47,232 nucleotides of DNA from Anaerolineales bacterium. Lineage in GTDB: Bacteria > Chloroflexota > Anaerolineae > Anaerolineales > RBG-16-64-43. Below, in pieces: positions 23,519 to 31,411 of the stretch (the first letter of the stretch is position 1; each line of letters opens with the position of its first letter). The position numbers and the translations under genes were made by a program. The stretch is taken from the NCBI GenBank assembly GCA_016928575.1, contig JAFGKK010000091.1:1-47232 (forward strand), given 5' to 3'. Below the pieces are notes generated by a model. The model did not search any database. It saw only the letters and a program-made list of their open reading frames with translations, and had not been told where the DNA came from.

Positions 23519-25831
23519 CTACCCGCGGACGGTGAAGGCGCCTTCTAAACCGGCCGCGGGCCGCATCCCCTCCCGCCACTCGGGTTGCCCGCCGCCGACC
23601 CACACCCGGAATTTTCCGGGCTCGAGGATCCAATCGCCGTTTTCGTCCGCGAACCGCATCTGCTCGCGGCTGAGCGTGAACGTCACGGTTTGCTTTTCGC
23701 CGGGGGCCAGCCGGATCCGCGCAAACCCCTGCAACTGAAGCAGCGGCACGGTCTGCGAGGCTTCTTCGTCTTTGAGATAGACCTGGACCACTTCGTCCCC
23801 CTCGCGGCCGCCGGTATTCTCGACTTCGACCGCGACCTCTACGGATTCGCCCGGGGCGATCTCGGCCGGGCGGATGTCCAGGTTGCGGTACGCGAAGGTC
23901 GTGTAGCTCAATCCGTATCCGAACGGGTAAAGCGGCCGGCCGGTGAAGTAGCGGTAGGTGCGGTTCTTCATGCTGTAATCGTCGAGGCGGGGCAGATCCT
24001 TGGTGGAGCGGTAGAACGTGACCGGCAGGCGTCCGCCCGGATTCGTGAGGCCGAAGAGCGCCTCGGCCACCGCGGTGCCGCCGGCCTGGCCGGGGTACCA
24101 GGCTTCCAGGATGGCGGGGATGTTCTCGTCGGCCCAGGTGACGGCCAGCGCGCTGCCGTTCAACAGCACCAGGATCACGGGCGTCCCGGTTTCGAAAACC
24201 CGCTTGAGAAGTTTTTCCTGGATCGACGGGAGGTTCAGGGTCTTGCGGTCGCCCTGGCTGATCTGCCCCTGAGGCAGACCCTCGGCCTGTTCGGCTTCGC
24301 CTTCCATCAGCTGGGAGAGTCCGAGCACCACCACCGCCGCTTGGCAATCCTTTGCCGCCCGGACCGCAACGTCGATTCCGGAATCCGTTCCGTCGTTGAT
24401 ATTGCAGCCGAGCGCGTAGCGGACGTCCACCCCTTGGGGGGCCAGGGCGCGGATGCCCGCAAGGACCGACACCGGCTCCGCGGGGGTGCCCTGATAGTTG
24501 CCGCTGAGGACCCGGGTGTCGTCGGCGTTCGGGCCGATGACGGCGATGGAGGAGACGGTGTCCATGTCCAGCGGCAGCGCGGCGTCCTCGTTCTTCAGGA
24601 GAACGAGCGACTGCCGGGCGATTTCGAGCGCCGCCTCGCGGTGCTCGGCGGAATCCACGACGCTGTAGGGGATCTGCGCGTAGGGCACCTGCTCCGGCGG
24701 ATCGAACATCCCCAGGCGAAAGCGCGCGGTGAAGAGCCGCCGGACCGCCCGGCGCAGGTCCTCGACGGTGATGGTGTTGCGCTGGACCGCCAGATTAAAG
24801 TAGTTGAAGAAGCATGGAATGCCAAGGACGCATCCGCACTCCAGGTCCACTCCGCTTCTGACGGCCAGGGCGGCGGCTTCCTCCCGCGAAACGGCCGCGC
24901 CGTGGGAGTAAAACAGGAAAGCCACCGCGCCGCAGTCGGCGACGACGAATCCGTCGAAGCCCCACTCCTCGCGCAGGATCTCCTGCAGCAGGGTCGGGTT
25001 GGCGCTGCAGGGCTCCCCGTTCAGGCTGTTGTAGGAGCTCATCACCGAGGCCGCCTTGCCCTCCGTGACGCAGGCCTGGAAGGCGGGGAGGTACGTCATC
25101 CGCAGGTCCTGTTGCGAGACCTTGGCGTCGAATCCGAAGCGGCCTTCCTCCGGCCCGCTGTGGGCGGCGAAGTGCTTGGGGGTGGCGACGGTCTTGAGGT
25201 ATTTCGGATCGTCGCCCTGCATCCCCCGGATAAAATTCACCGCCAGGCGCGAGGTCAGGTAGGGGTCCTCGCCGTAGGTTTCCTGGCCGCGACCCCAACG
25301 CGGATCGCGGAAGATGTTGATGTTGGGGCAGTAGAAATTCAAGCCGCCGTACTGGATGTACTGTCCGTTGCGGACGAATTCGTGGTGCTTGGCGCGGCCC
25401 TCGTCGGAGATGATCTCGGCCGTGCGGCGGATCAGGCCGGCGTTCCAGGTGGCGGCCATGCCGATCACCTGCGGAAACACGGTGGCAAGCCCGGCGCGGC
25501 CGATGCCATGCCCGGCTTCGCTCCACCAGTTGTATTTGGCGACGCCCAGCCGGTCGATCGGCGGGGCTCCGGTGCCCATTTGCATCATCAGTTCGTTGAC
25601 GGTCATGCGGTCGACCAGGTCGGCCACCCGCTCGGCGATCGGGCGCGACGGATCCGGATAGATCGGAACCGCGGGCGAAGCGCTGGGAGTGATGTCGAGC
25701 GGCGGGCGGGTCGGAAGCGGGGTGGCCGGCTCCCGGCCGCCGCAGCGCGTCAGCGCCAAACCGCCCGCGGTGGCGAGCGCAGTTTTGAGGAATTCCCTGC
25801 GAGAGGGCGTTTTCGCTCCTTTTTTCTTCAT
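23519..25831 (-). CDS. Glycoside hydrolase family 3 beta-glycosidase, exported lipoprotein
   Basis: A 770-residue enzyme. The twin-arginine start SRREFLK (Arg 11-12) and a Cys at 30 (LTRC) suggest Tat export and lipidation. The GH3 TIM-barrel carries ATPKHFAAHSG (Lys-His 219-220) and the nucleophile Asp 299 in FVVADCGA. The alpha/beta sandwich follows (IAVIGPNADDTR, VVVLGLSQLMEGE), and a C-terminal fibronectin-III-like domain (about 650-765, SYTTFAYRNL ... GDEVVQVYLKD). Such enzymes release terminal beta-glucose or beta-xylose; the sugar cannot be settled here. AAGGA lies six bases before ATG 25831. A UGT-type glycosyltransferase gene lies upstream on the same strand. Confidence 0.93.
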   Translation of the reverse strand: MKKKGAKTPSRREFLKTALATAGGLALTRCGGREPATPLPTRPPLDITPSASPAVPIYPDPSRPIAERVADLVDRMTVNELMMQMGTGAPPIDRLGVAKYNWWSEAGHGIGRAGLATVFPQVIGMAATWNAGLIRRTAEIISDEGRAKHHEFVRNGQYIQYGGLNFYCPNINIFRDPRWGRGQETYGEDPYLTSRLAVNFIRGMQGDDPKYLKTVATPKHFAAHSGPEEGRFGFDAKVSQQDLRMTYLPAFQACVTEGKAASVMSSYNSLNGEPCSANPTLLQEILREEWGFDGFVVADCGAVAFLFYSHGAAVSREEAAALAVRSGVDLECGCVLGIPCFFNYFNLAVQRNTITVEDLRRAVRRLFTARFRLGMFDPPEQVPYAQIPYSVVDSAEHREAALEIARQSLVLLKNEDAALPLDMDTVSSIAVIGPNADDTRVLSGNYQGTPAEPVSVLAGIRALAPQGVDVRYALGCNINDGTDSGIDVAVRAAKDCQAAVVVLGLSQLMEGEAEQAEGLPQGQISQGDRKTLNLPSIQEKLLKRVFETGTPVILVLLNGSALAVTWADENIPAILEAWYPGQAGGTAVAEALFGLTNPGGRLPVTFYRSTKDLPRLDDYSMKNRTYRYFTGRPLYPFGYGLSYTTFAYRNLDIRPAEIAPGESVEVAVEVENTGGREGDEVVQVYLKDEEASQTVPLLQLQGFARIRLAPGEKQTVTFTLSREQMRFADENGDWILEPGKFRVWVGGGQPEWREGMRPAAGLEGAFTVRG

Positions 25832-25948
25832 CGGGGTTCCTTCCTTAGGGAAATGGTCTTTTCCAACTTGCGGCGGACGGTCCGCTGTAAATAATCCGGT
25901 CCGGCGCACCCGCCCGGGAGGACGTGTGTGGCGATGATAATCCCACCT

Positions 25949-27181
25949 TTACGCCGCCTGCAATATGATTTCCGCGGCTTTTTTTCTCCCTCCCCGTTGG
26001 CGGATCTCCCGGGCGTAGGTTTCGAGGTTGGCTTGGAACGGCCGCCTTTCCAGCAATTGCCGGCACAGCCGCAGGAGCGAATTCGGATTGAAATCCTCGT
26101 TCTTCAGGTTGTAGGCGCAGCCGATGGCGGACGCCTTTTTGGCGTTGTAGTAGCGTTCGAAATGCAATCCCGGATAGATCAGCGCCGGAACCCCGGCTTG
26201 GATGCATTGCAGGGTCGTGTTCTGCCCGCCGTGATGGACGGCGATGTCCGCCTGTTTCAGGACCTCATCGGAAGGGAGGAACCGGAAGAACCGCACGTTT
26301 CCGATCCGGTATTCGCCCCGCTTTTCGAAATACGGATGCCCGGCCCCCGCCAGGACTACGTCGAAATCCGATTCGGCGAACGCCGCCGCCAGGGTTTTTT
26401 CGGCCGCCGGCGCGGATATCTGCCCGATGCTCAAGTACACGTACACCAAGGGCCGCCGTTTCTCCCAGGCCCAGGATTGGCCCGAAAATTTCTCGGGGAT
26501 CAGGCTGCCGAGGAAGCGGTTTTGCGCGTCTTCCGGCACATCCTCCATGGCCGGGATGGAAGGAATCAGCCGCCGGGCATGATCGAATCCCCCGAACAAC
26601 TCGAGGACGTTGGCGACCTCCGGCAGCTTCAAGCGCCGCAGCAGGCGGTTGTAGCTGCGATGCAGGCGGCGGTCCGGACGGGGTTTGTCGTAGAAGAGTT
26701 CGCAGTAGTAGGAGGGATCGCCGGTCGAACTGAAGATGGTGAAGAGCGGCATGCCGTGGGCTCTCGCCGCCACCGGCGCCAGGAAGTCGAAGTCGCTGAC
26801 GACGACGTCCGGTCGGAAGGTTCGCAGGAGCTCCTCCCATTCGCGGTAGGAGGTTTCCACGTACGACCCGGTGAAGATGCCCTTCATGCGGATGACGCTT
26901 TCGATATCCTTGATCGGCGGCACCTCGCCGTTCCATTCGCCCTGCAGGGTTTGCAGGATGCCCCACACCCAAAAGGGAACGCCGTACATGGGCGGTTTAT
27001 AGCCCGGCCGGAAGCGGTAGCCGTGCTTGGACACGTGCTCCGCCTCGACTCCGGCCGCGCGGAAAAGGATTTCGGTTTCCGGCGAACGCTTGCGCACCTC
27101 ATCGGCAATCGCCACCATCCGGGTGACGGTCCCGAGCGCCTCAACGGCGCTGATGCCGACCGAGAAGAGTATCCGTTTCAC
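25949..27181 (-). CDS. UGT-type (MGT/YjiC-like) glycosyltransferase
   Basis: A 410-residue GT-B enzyme. The N-terminal acceptor domain opens with RILFSVGISAVEALGTVTRM and includes PDVVVSDFDFLAPVAA. The C-terminal donor domain has the nucleotide-sugar signature region ADIAVHHGGQNTTLQCIQAGVP (near residue 315) and PALIYPGLHFERYYNA. It probably glycosylates a lipid or small molecule from a UDP-sugar. The start is GTG 27181 with AAGGAG six bases upstream. It is 16 bases downstream of the nitroreductase gene, so the two are co-transcribed. Confidence 0.88.
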   Translation of the reverse strand: MKRILFSVGISAVEALGTVTRMVAIADEVRKRSPETEILFRAAGVEAEHVSKHGYRFRPGYKPPMYGVPFWVWGILQTLQGEWNGEVPPIKDIESVIRMKGIFTGSYVETSYREWEELLRTFRPDVVVSDFDFLAPVAARAHGMPLFTIFSSTGDPSYYCELFYDKPRPDRRLHRSYNRLLRRLKLPEVANVLELFGGFDHARRLIPSIPAMEDVPEDAQNRFLGSLIPEKFSGQSWAWEKRRPLVYVYLSIGQISAPAAEKTLAAAFAESDFDVVLAGAGHPYFEKRGEYRIGNVRFFRFLPSDEVLKQADIAVHHGGQNTTLQCIQAGVPALIYPGLHFERYYNAKKASAIGCAYNLKNEDFNPNSLLRLCRQLLERRPFQANLETYAREIRQRGGRKKAAEIILQAA

Positions 27182-27197
27182 ATCCGACTCCTTGTGG

Positions 27198-27686
27198 TCA
27201 ATACTTTTCCCAATGGATCACTTCCGCCAGCGGCTTCTTCTCCTTGACCGGCGTTTCGGCCGGGATCCCGATCGGCACGAGCGCCAGGATCCGCTTCGCG
27301 GGTGGGATCCCCAGTTTGGCTTTGAATTCCTCCTCGTGCGGGAGCATGTCCCCTTCCACCCAACAGCCGCCGTACCCCAGCGCGGTGCTGGCGAGGAGCA
27401 TGTTCTGGATGGCCGCCGCCCCGTCCTCCACCCACCAGCGGCTGAGCTGCGGATCCATGACCACGGCGATCACCGCCGCGGCCTGTTCGATCCAGACTTT
27501 TCCCGTATTCAAGCCCGCGACCGCCGCCCGGTCCGTGACGACGACGAAATCCCACGGCTGTTTGTTGCTGCCCGTCGCCGCCAGGCGGCCCGCGTCAACG
27601 ATCGTCTCCAGGTCCGGCTTGGGAATCGGCGCGCCGGTGTATTTGCGGATGGTTCTGCGTTTGCGGATGGCTTCCAGTGCGTCCAT
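27198..27686 (-). CDS. Nitroreductase family FMN oxidoreductase
   Basis: A 162-residue protein of the short nitroreductase class: AIRKRRTIRKYTGAPIP (residues 5-21, FMN phosphate contact), AATGSNKQPWDFVVV, a mid-chain AAAIQNMLLASTALGYGGCWVEG helix-turn and the terminal AEVIHWEKY. It reduces nitro-aromatic or quinone-type substrates with NAD(P)H, substrate unknown. GGAGG is eight bases before the ATG. It leads a two-gene unit with the glycosyltransferase. Only about one third identical by eye to the nitroreductase at 4840-5352. Confidence 0.9.
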   Translation of the reverse strand: MDALEAIRKRRTIRKYTGAPIPKPDLETIVDAGRLAATGSNKQPWDFVVVTDRAAVAGLNTGKVWIEQAAAVIAVVMDPQLSRWWVEDGAAAIQNMLLASTALGYGGCWVEGDMLPHEEEFKAKLGIPPAKRILALVPIGIPAETPVKEKKPLAEVIHWEKY

Positions 27687-27831
27687 GGAGGTTCCTCCTT
27701 ACATGCGAATTGTTTACACGAGAATGGTGCTTATATTGAACTCCGCAGCGTAGAAACCGAAACGAATAGGATCCATTTTCTTCCAGCGGTCTCCATTCAT
27801 AAAAATAGCATCTTTGCTTCCATATCTTTAT

Positions 27832-28623
27832 TTATCCGAGCTTGCGGCTCCAGAAAACCATCAGCGGGGAGAAAGTCAGCTCGTCCTTCCACGGGATGGC
27901 GGGATCGTCGGGGAAGGGCGGGGTTTTCGGGTCCGCCAGCGGATAGTCGATCGAGCGGATCCGGAAGCCGGCCCGTTCGATGCAGCGGGCGAGGATCTCG
28001 CGCGACCAAAAGCGGTCCTTCTCCCAGACGATGTTCGAGACCGTCGATCGGCTCTTGACGTAATTGTCGCTCCGGGTCCGGTTTTCCGGAAAAGGGGCGT
28101 AGGTGAAAGCGGTGTACTCCTCGCAGGCGATGGCGTCGTTGTCGCATACGGCGGCAAACCAGCCGCCCTTTTTCGAGATCCGGCCGATCTCGGAGACGGC
28201 GTTCTGCAGTTGTTCCTCGGTCTGCATCTCCTGCAGGACCATCGTCGTCGTCGCGGCGTCGGCCGCGCCGTCCGGGAGCGGGATGACCTCGCGCCCGTGT
28301 TCGCACTGGATCTGCTTATAGACAAACTCCACTTCGGGCAGCGCGGCTTTCGATTCGGCCGTGACCTTTGTCGCCTGGGCGACCATCTCGGCCGAGATGT
28401 CGACGCCGACGGCCGTACCCCGCGGGCGGACGCAACGGGAGGCGGCGCGGGTGGATTTGCCCGCCCCGCAGCCGAAATCTACCAGGGTGCCGATCTCCAT
28501 CCGGAGCGGCATCAGCTTTTGCCACACGCACTGGGCGGCGAGCAAGTAGGTGCCGACCAGGCCGATGCCTGCGTATTCGGCGGCGCTTTGGTGGGTGAAG
28601 TCGACCCTTTGGAAAGATTCCAT
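27832..28623 (-). CDS. Class I SAM-dependent methyltransferase
   Basis: A 263-residue enzyme. Motif I is VDFGCGAGKSTRA (48-60), followed by VGVDISAEMVAQA (motif II) and a post-I region DAATTTMVLQEMQTEEQL and KKGGWFAAVCDNDA. The C-terminal part (EILARCIERAGFRIRSIDYPL) fits small-molecule methyltransferases of the Methyltransf_11 type. The target is unknown. AAAGGATA lies about eleven bases upstream of the ATG. The nearest genes give no pathway. Confidence 0.88.
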   Translation of the reverse strand: MESFQRVDFTHQSAAEYAGIGLVGTYLLAAQCVWQKLMPLRMEIGTLVDFGCGAGKSTRAASRCVRPRGTAVGVDISAEMVAQATKVTAESKAALPEVEFVYKQIQCEHGREVIPLPDGAADAATTTMVLQEMQTEEQLQNAVSEIGRISKKGGWFAAVCDNDAIACEEYTAFTYAPFPENRTRSDNYVKSRSTVSNIVWEKDRFWSREILARCIERAGFRIRSIDYPLADPKTPPFPDDPAIPWKDELTFSPLMVFWSRKLG

Positions 28624-29193
28624 AGAGAACGCTATCCTTTTATGAAAAGGTGACCTAATGCAAAAATTGACGAATTCTTTTCTCCGCTCAGGCCGTTCTT
28701 AGGTTGAATATCTCTTCGGGCGCGCGGAAGGCGTCCTCAAGATAATGCTTGTCGGCCATCTATATACCATTTTTCAGCACTTCATGGCGGAAGCGGAATG
28801 TTACCAAGGAGGATTTTATCAGTTTCTTTTTCCGGCGCCGGTGACTGCGATCCGGGGCTTTCACCCATCCGGAGGGCGGAATTGTTTTCCATCCATCAGG
28901 GGTACGGGAAAAGATGGAAACCCCGGACAATAAGAAAGGTGGTTCTTCGCCGTATTCTTTATGTCAGATTTTGCCCCTCCCGGGGACGAAAAGCGCCTTG
29001 GCATAAGGAGAAGACCGACGCGCGCCGGGAGGTGTATTTCGATGTTCTATGGCATGACGCGAAGACAGCCTCCGCATCGCCGGCTCGACGGACACCCATT
29101 CCCGCGACGCCGAACCCTCCCTGCCGCCCACATAGATCCAGATGACCCTCTTGCAGGAGTTCTCCGATTCTTCGCCGGTGGATAGGTGCGCCA

Positions 29194-29252
29194 CCACAAA
29201 GAACACAAAGGGCACAAAGGATTGCCTGGGGCTGTCTTTGTGCGCTTTGTGG
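29194..29252. repeat. CACAAAG-type inverted repeat
   Basis: CCACAAAGAACACAAAG (29194-29210) pairs with CTTTGTGCGCTTTGTGG (29236-29252), 15 of 17 positions, around a 25-base centre. A lone half-copy, CCGCAAAGACACAAAG, lies at 33014-33029 upstream of the MFS gene. Confidence 0.65.
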
Positions 29253-29589
29253 CTGATATTGTCTACTCCGCAGACGGAGTACGGCAAAAGGGTGAAACGC
29301 CGAAATCGGTGGATTTCTACGCCAGGAGGGCAGTCCGGAGGACAAGCGGCTATCTCGGGCCAAAAGCCCCCCGGCGTTTCTTCCCTTTTTTCGCCTGAGG
29401 GAATTATTCACCTATCCTCGGGATGCCCCATACGTTTTGGAGAAGACCCAAAAGAGTTATTGCCGGCGGATTGTCCGAAAGGATCGCTTGGTAAAGTAAG
29501 TCCGCTTGCGGCAATGATTATCCTGATCGGTTTTCAACCACCCCGGCCTCCTCCCTGATGTTTTTCTACGTACTTCTCCCTGGGAGTAA

Positions 29590-29652
29590 ACTCCCCCCTC
29601 GCCTTTCCGTTGTACGGGAAGGAGAGGGAGGGTAGTGAGGGTAGGGATGGGA
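29590..29652. repeat. Hairpin-plus-tail repeat (degenerate copy)
   Basis: CCTTTCCGT (29602-29610) and ACGGGAAGG (29614-29622) form an imperfect stem, followed by a G-rich run and the shared tail GGGATGGGATGG. It lies just downstream of the Ala/Thr-rich membrane protein gene. Confidence 0.6.
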
Positions 29653-29692
29653 TGGCCGATCGGGAGCGCGGCTTTCTCGAACGGCTTTCTTT

Positions 29693-30673
29693 CTAGAATC
29701 CGAACAATGCCACCCCCGCGGCATACGACATCAGATTCGCGCTGAACGACAGCAGGAACGCCTCGCGGAACCGCAGGCGCAGGATGATCCGGAACCAGAG
29801 CGCCTCGATAAAAAGTTCAAAGGTCTCCGCCGCCAGGACGCCGACGGCATACGGGAGGGGAGTGGCGGTCTGCAACAGCCACATCCCGAACCAGGCGGCG
29901 GTGACGGCGGCCAGGTTGCCCGGGATCACAGCGAGCAAGATTTTCGAGGACCGGATGCCGATCCGGTCGAAAACGCCCCGAACCAGAAAGAACGCCATCA
30001 GCAGTTCGACCAGAATTGCCGAGGCCAGGAGGACGAAAAATTTCAGGGTGAAGATCCGCGGGAGATCCCGCCAGGCGGCGTCCCGCCTGGCCTGTTCCTC
30101 GGCGGCGACGGTCGCTTGCGCTCCGGCGGTCGCGGTCGCCGGCAGGCTGACGTACTCGGTCGCCTGCCGGATCGCGAAGGCGGTGGCCTCCGCGGCGGCG
30201 GCGGCCGAGGCGCGGAAGCCGGCGGTGGCGTTGGCTTGCGCGGCGGCGGTGGAGGTCGCACCGGCGGCCGCCGTCTTGGTCGTCTGCGCGGCGGCGGTGG
30301 CGGCCCTGCGGGTGGATTCCGCGGCGGCAGTGCCGGTCTGTTCGGCGCCGGCGGTGGCGGTGGCCGGCACATTGGCGGTCTGGGTGGCTTCGAATTCCGC
30401 GGTTTGGGTGGATAACGCGGCGGCGGTTTCGGCGGCAAAGACCGCGCCGGTGGCCGAGGCTTTGGCCTCCGCGGTGGCGGACATTTTGGCCTCGAAGGTG
30501 GTGTAGCGATAGCGGCCATCCATGGGGAACCGCCCGCCGCCGGGAAGCGGATCCGCGGATGCGGATGACCTCAGCGCGAAGCCCAGGCAGGCTGCGGCCG
30601 CCAGGGCATACGCCGCCGGCGGGTAGAGCCGTCGCCGCAGCCTGGAAGCGATACCGTCCGATGGATTGTTCAT
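29693..30673 (-). CDS. Ala/Thr-rich membrane protein
   Basis: A 326-residue protein in three parts. First comes an N-terminal signal or anchor (about 18-40) and a short exported region. Then a low-complexity section (about 65-195) is made almost wholly of Ala, Thr, Glu, Gln and Ser in TATA/TAEA-like units, probably a long helix or extended stalk. Last is a membrane domain with about four hydrophobic segments (about 208-326), ending FRIILRLRFREAFLLSFSANL. GGAGG is six bases before ATG 30673; the frame upstream of that is a shadow. The last 42 residues are matched by the small gene at 31076-31294. Function unknown; the domain may be a small membrane-protein family of Chloroflexota (inference). 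Confidence 0.72.
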   Translation of the reverse strand: MNNPSDGIASRLRRRLYPPAAYALAAAACLGFALRSSASADPLPGGGRFPMDGRYRYTTFEAKMSATAEAKASATGAVFAAETAAALSTQTAEFEATQTANVPATATAGAEQTGTAAAESTRRAATAAAQTTKTAAAGATSTAAAQANATAGFRASAAAAAEATAFAIRQATEYVSLPATATAGAQATVAAEEQARRDAAWRDLPRIFTLKFFVLLASAILVELLMAFFLVRGVFDRIGIRSSKILLAVIPGNLAAVTAAWFGMWLLQTATPLPYAVGVLAAETFELFIEALWFRIILRLRFREAFLLSFSANLMSYAAGVALFGF

Positions 30674-30910
30674 CAGCGTCCTCCCCAAACGAGTCGAGGA
30701 ACAGACGGGGGCCGGGCCGGGAATTGCACGGGCGGCGTTTGCCGCTCCGGCCGCCGGACCGGCCGGGCGGAAAGGACGCTTCGAGTATAGCGCAATTTTT
30801 CGGAACGGTTCCGCGCCGTCGCTCCGCCGGCGGTGAGCGCGCCCCAACGGTGCACTGTTTTATATATCCCCGTCTATTCCGCTTATTTTTCTTTTGTACA
30901 AAGCCATGAC

Positions 30911-31065
30911 GGCCATCTCCTCCCCCGCCTTCCCGTATCACGGGAAGGCGGGGGAGGGTAGGGAGGGGAAGGATGGGATGGCTACCCGGCGGCCTCCCGC
31001 AGGAAGGGCATATGGCCGATAGAGTGATCAGGCGGGGGAGGGCAGGGAGGGGAAGGATGGGATAA
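30911..31065. repeat. Two hairpin-plus-tail repeats in tandem
   Basis: The first copy has a perfect 17-bp stem, CTCCCCCGCCTTCCCGT (30920-30936) with its complement at 30940-30956, then a tail GGGTAGGGAGGGGAAGG and ATGGGATGG. The second copy (31032-31065) has only the 3' half of the stem and the same tail with one or two changes. They fill the spacer between the two paralogous membrane genes (30674-31075), which otherwise holds nothing visible. Confidence 0.8.
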
Positions 31066-31075
31066 CGGCCGCCGA

Positions 31076-31294
31076 TCAGAAGCCGAACAGGATCACCCCG
31101 CCGAGGTAGGATGCCAGGTTCGCGGTGAAGGAAAGCAGCAGAGCTTGGCGGAAGCGCAGGGGAAGCACAATCCGGCACCAAAGCGCCTCGACGGCGATGG
31201 TTAATCCGAGAAAAAGAAAATAGTGGGTCCGGAAAAATTCATACTGAGAGTATTCCGAGCCTGGCACGGGGTTGGCCAGGAAACGCTGGACCAT
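31076..31294 (-). CDS. Short paralogue of the Ala/Thr-rich membrane protein C-terminus
   Basis: A 72-residue, mostly hydrophobic protein. Its last 42 residues (LTIAVEALWCRIVLPLRFRQ, then ALLLSFTANLASYLGGVILFGF) match the end of the protein at 29693-30673 at roughly two thirds of positions, and both end in LFGF. It has no clear Shine-Dalgarno, so it may be a truncated relic of a tandem duplication or a real short membrane protein. Confidence 0.5.
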   Translation of the reverse strand: MVQRFLANPVPGSEYSQYEFFRTHYFLFLGLTIAVEALWCRIVLPLRFRQALLLSFTANLASYLGGVILFGF

Positions 31295-31411
31295 GGTGAA
31301 GAGGGCGAAGAAATGAACGCAAGCGCGCGCGGAAATTTTTTACCGTGTGCGGGAATTTGTGAAGCGAAGCCGTGATTCGGATTGCTGAGCGTTCGCCCCC
31401 CCCCCGTCGTT

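Larger units (their letters stand above)
28624..29692. other. Gene-poor stretch of about 1.07 kb
   Basis: No convincing gene is seen on either strand. On the minus strand, 28759-28688 codes a 23-residue peptide, MADKHYLEDAFRAPEEIF and five more residues, with no ribosome site; it may be a leftover gene fragment. Plus-strand frames at 28798-29145 and 29142-29558 show no motif. The segment also holds the CACAAAG hairpin (29194-29252) and a tail-type repeat (29590-29652). Confidence 0.6.

Noticed and set aside
23585-25894. 769-codon plus-strand frame opposite the GH3 gene
   Set aside because: Antisense shadow of a gene with all GH3 motifs.
28688-28759. 23-residue minus-strand peptide gene
   Set aside because: Protein-like sequence but no ribosome site or conservation evidence; kept only as a note in the intergenic entry.
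30043-30519. Pro-rich minus-strand frame inside the Ala/Thr region
   Set aside because: Out-of-phase reading of the same low-complexity DNA.
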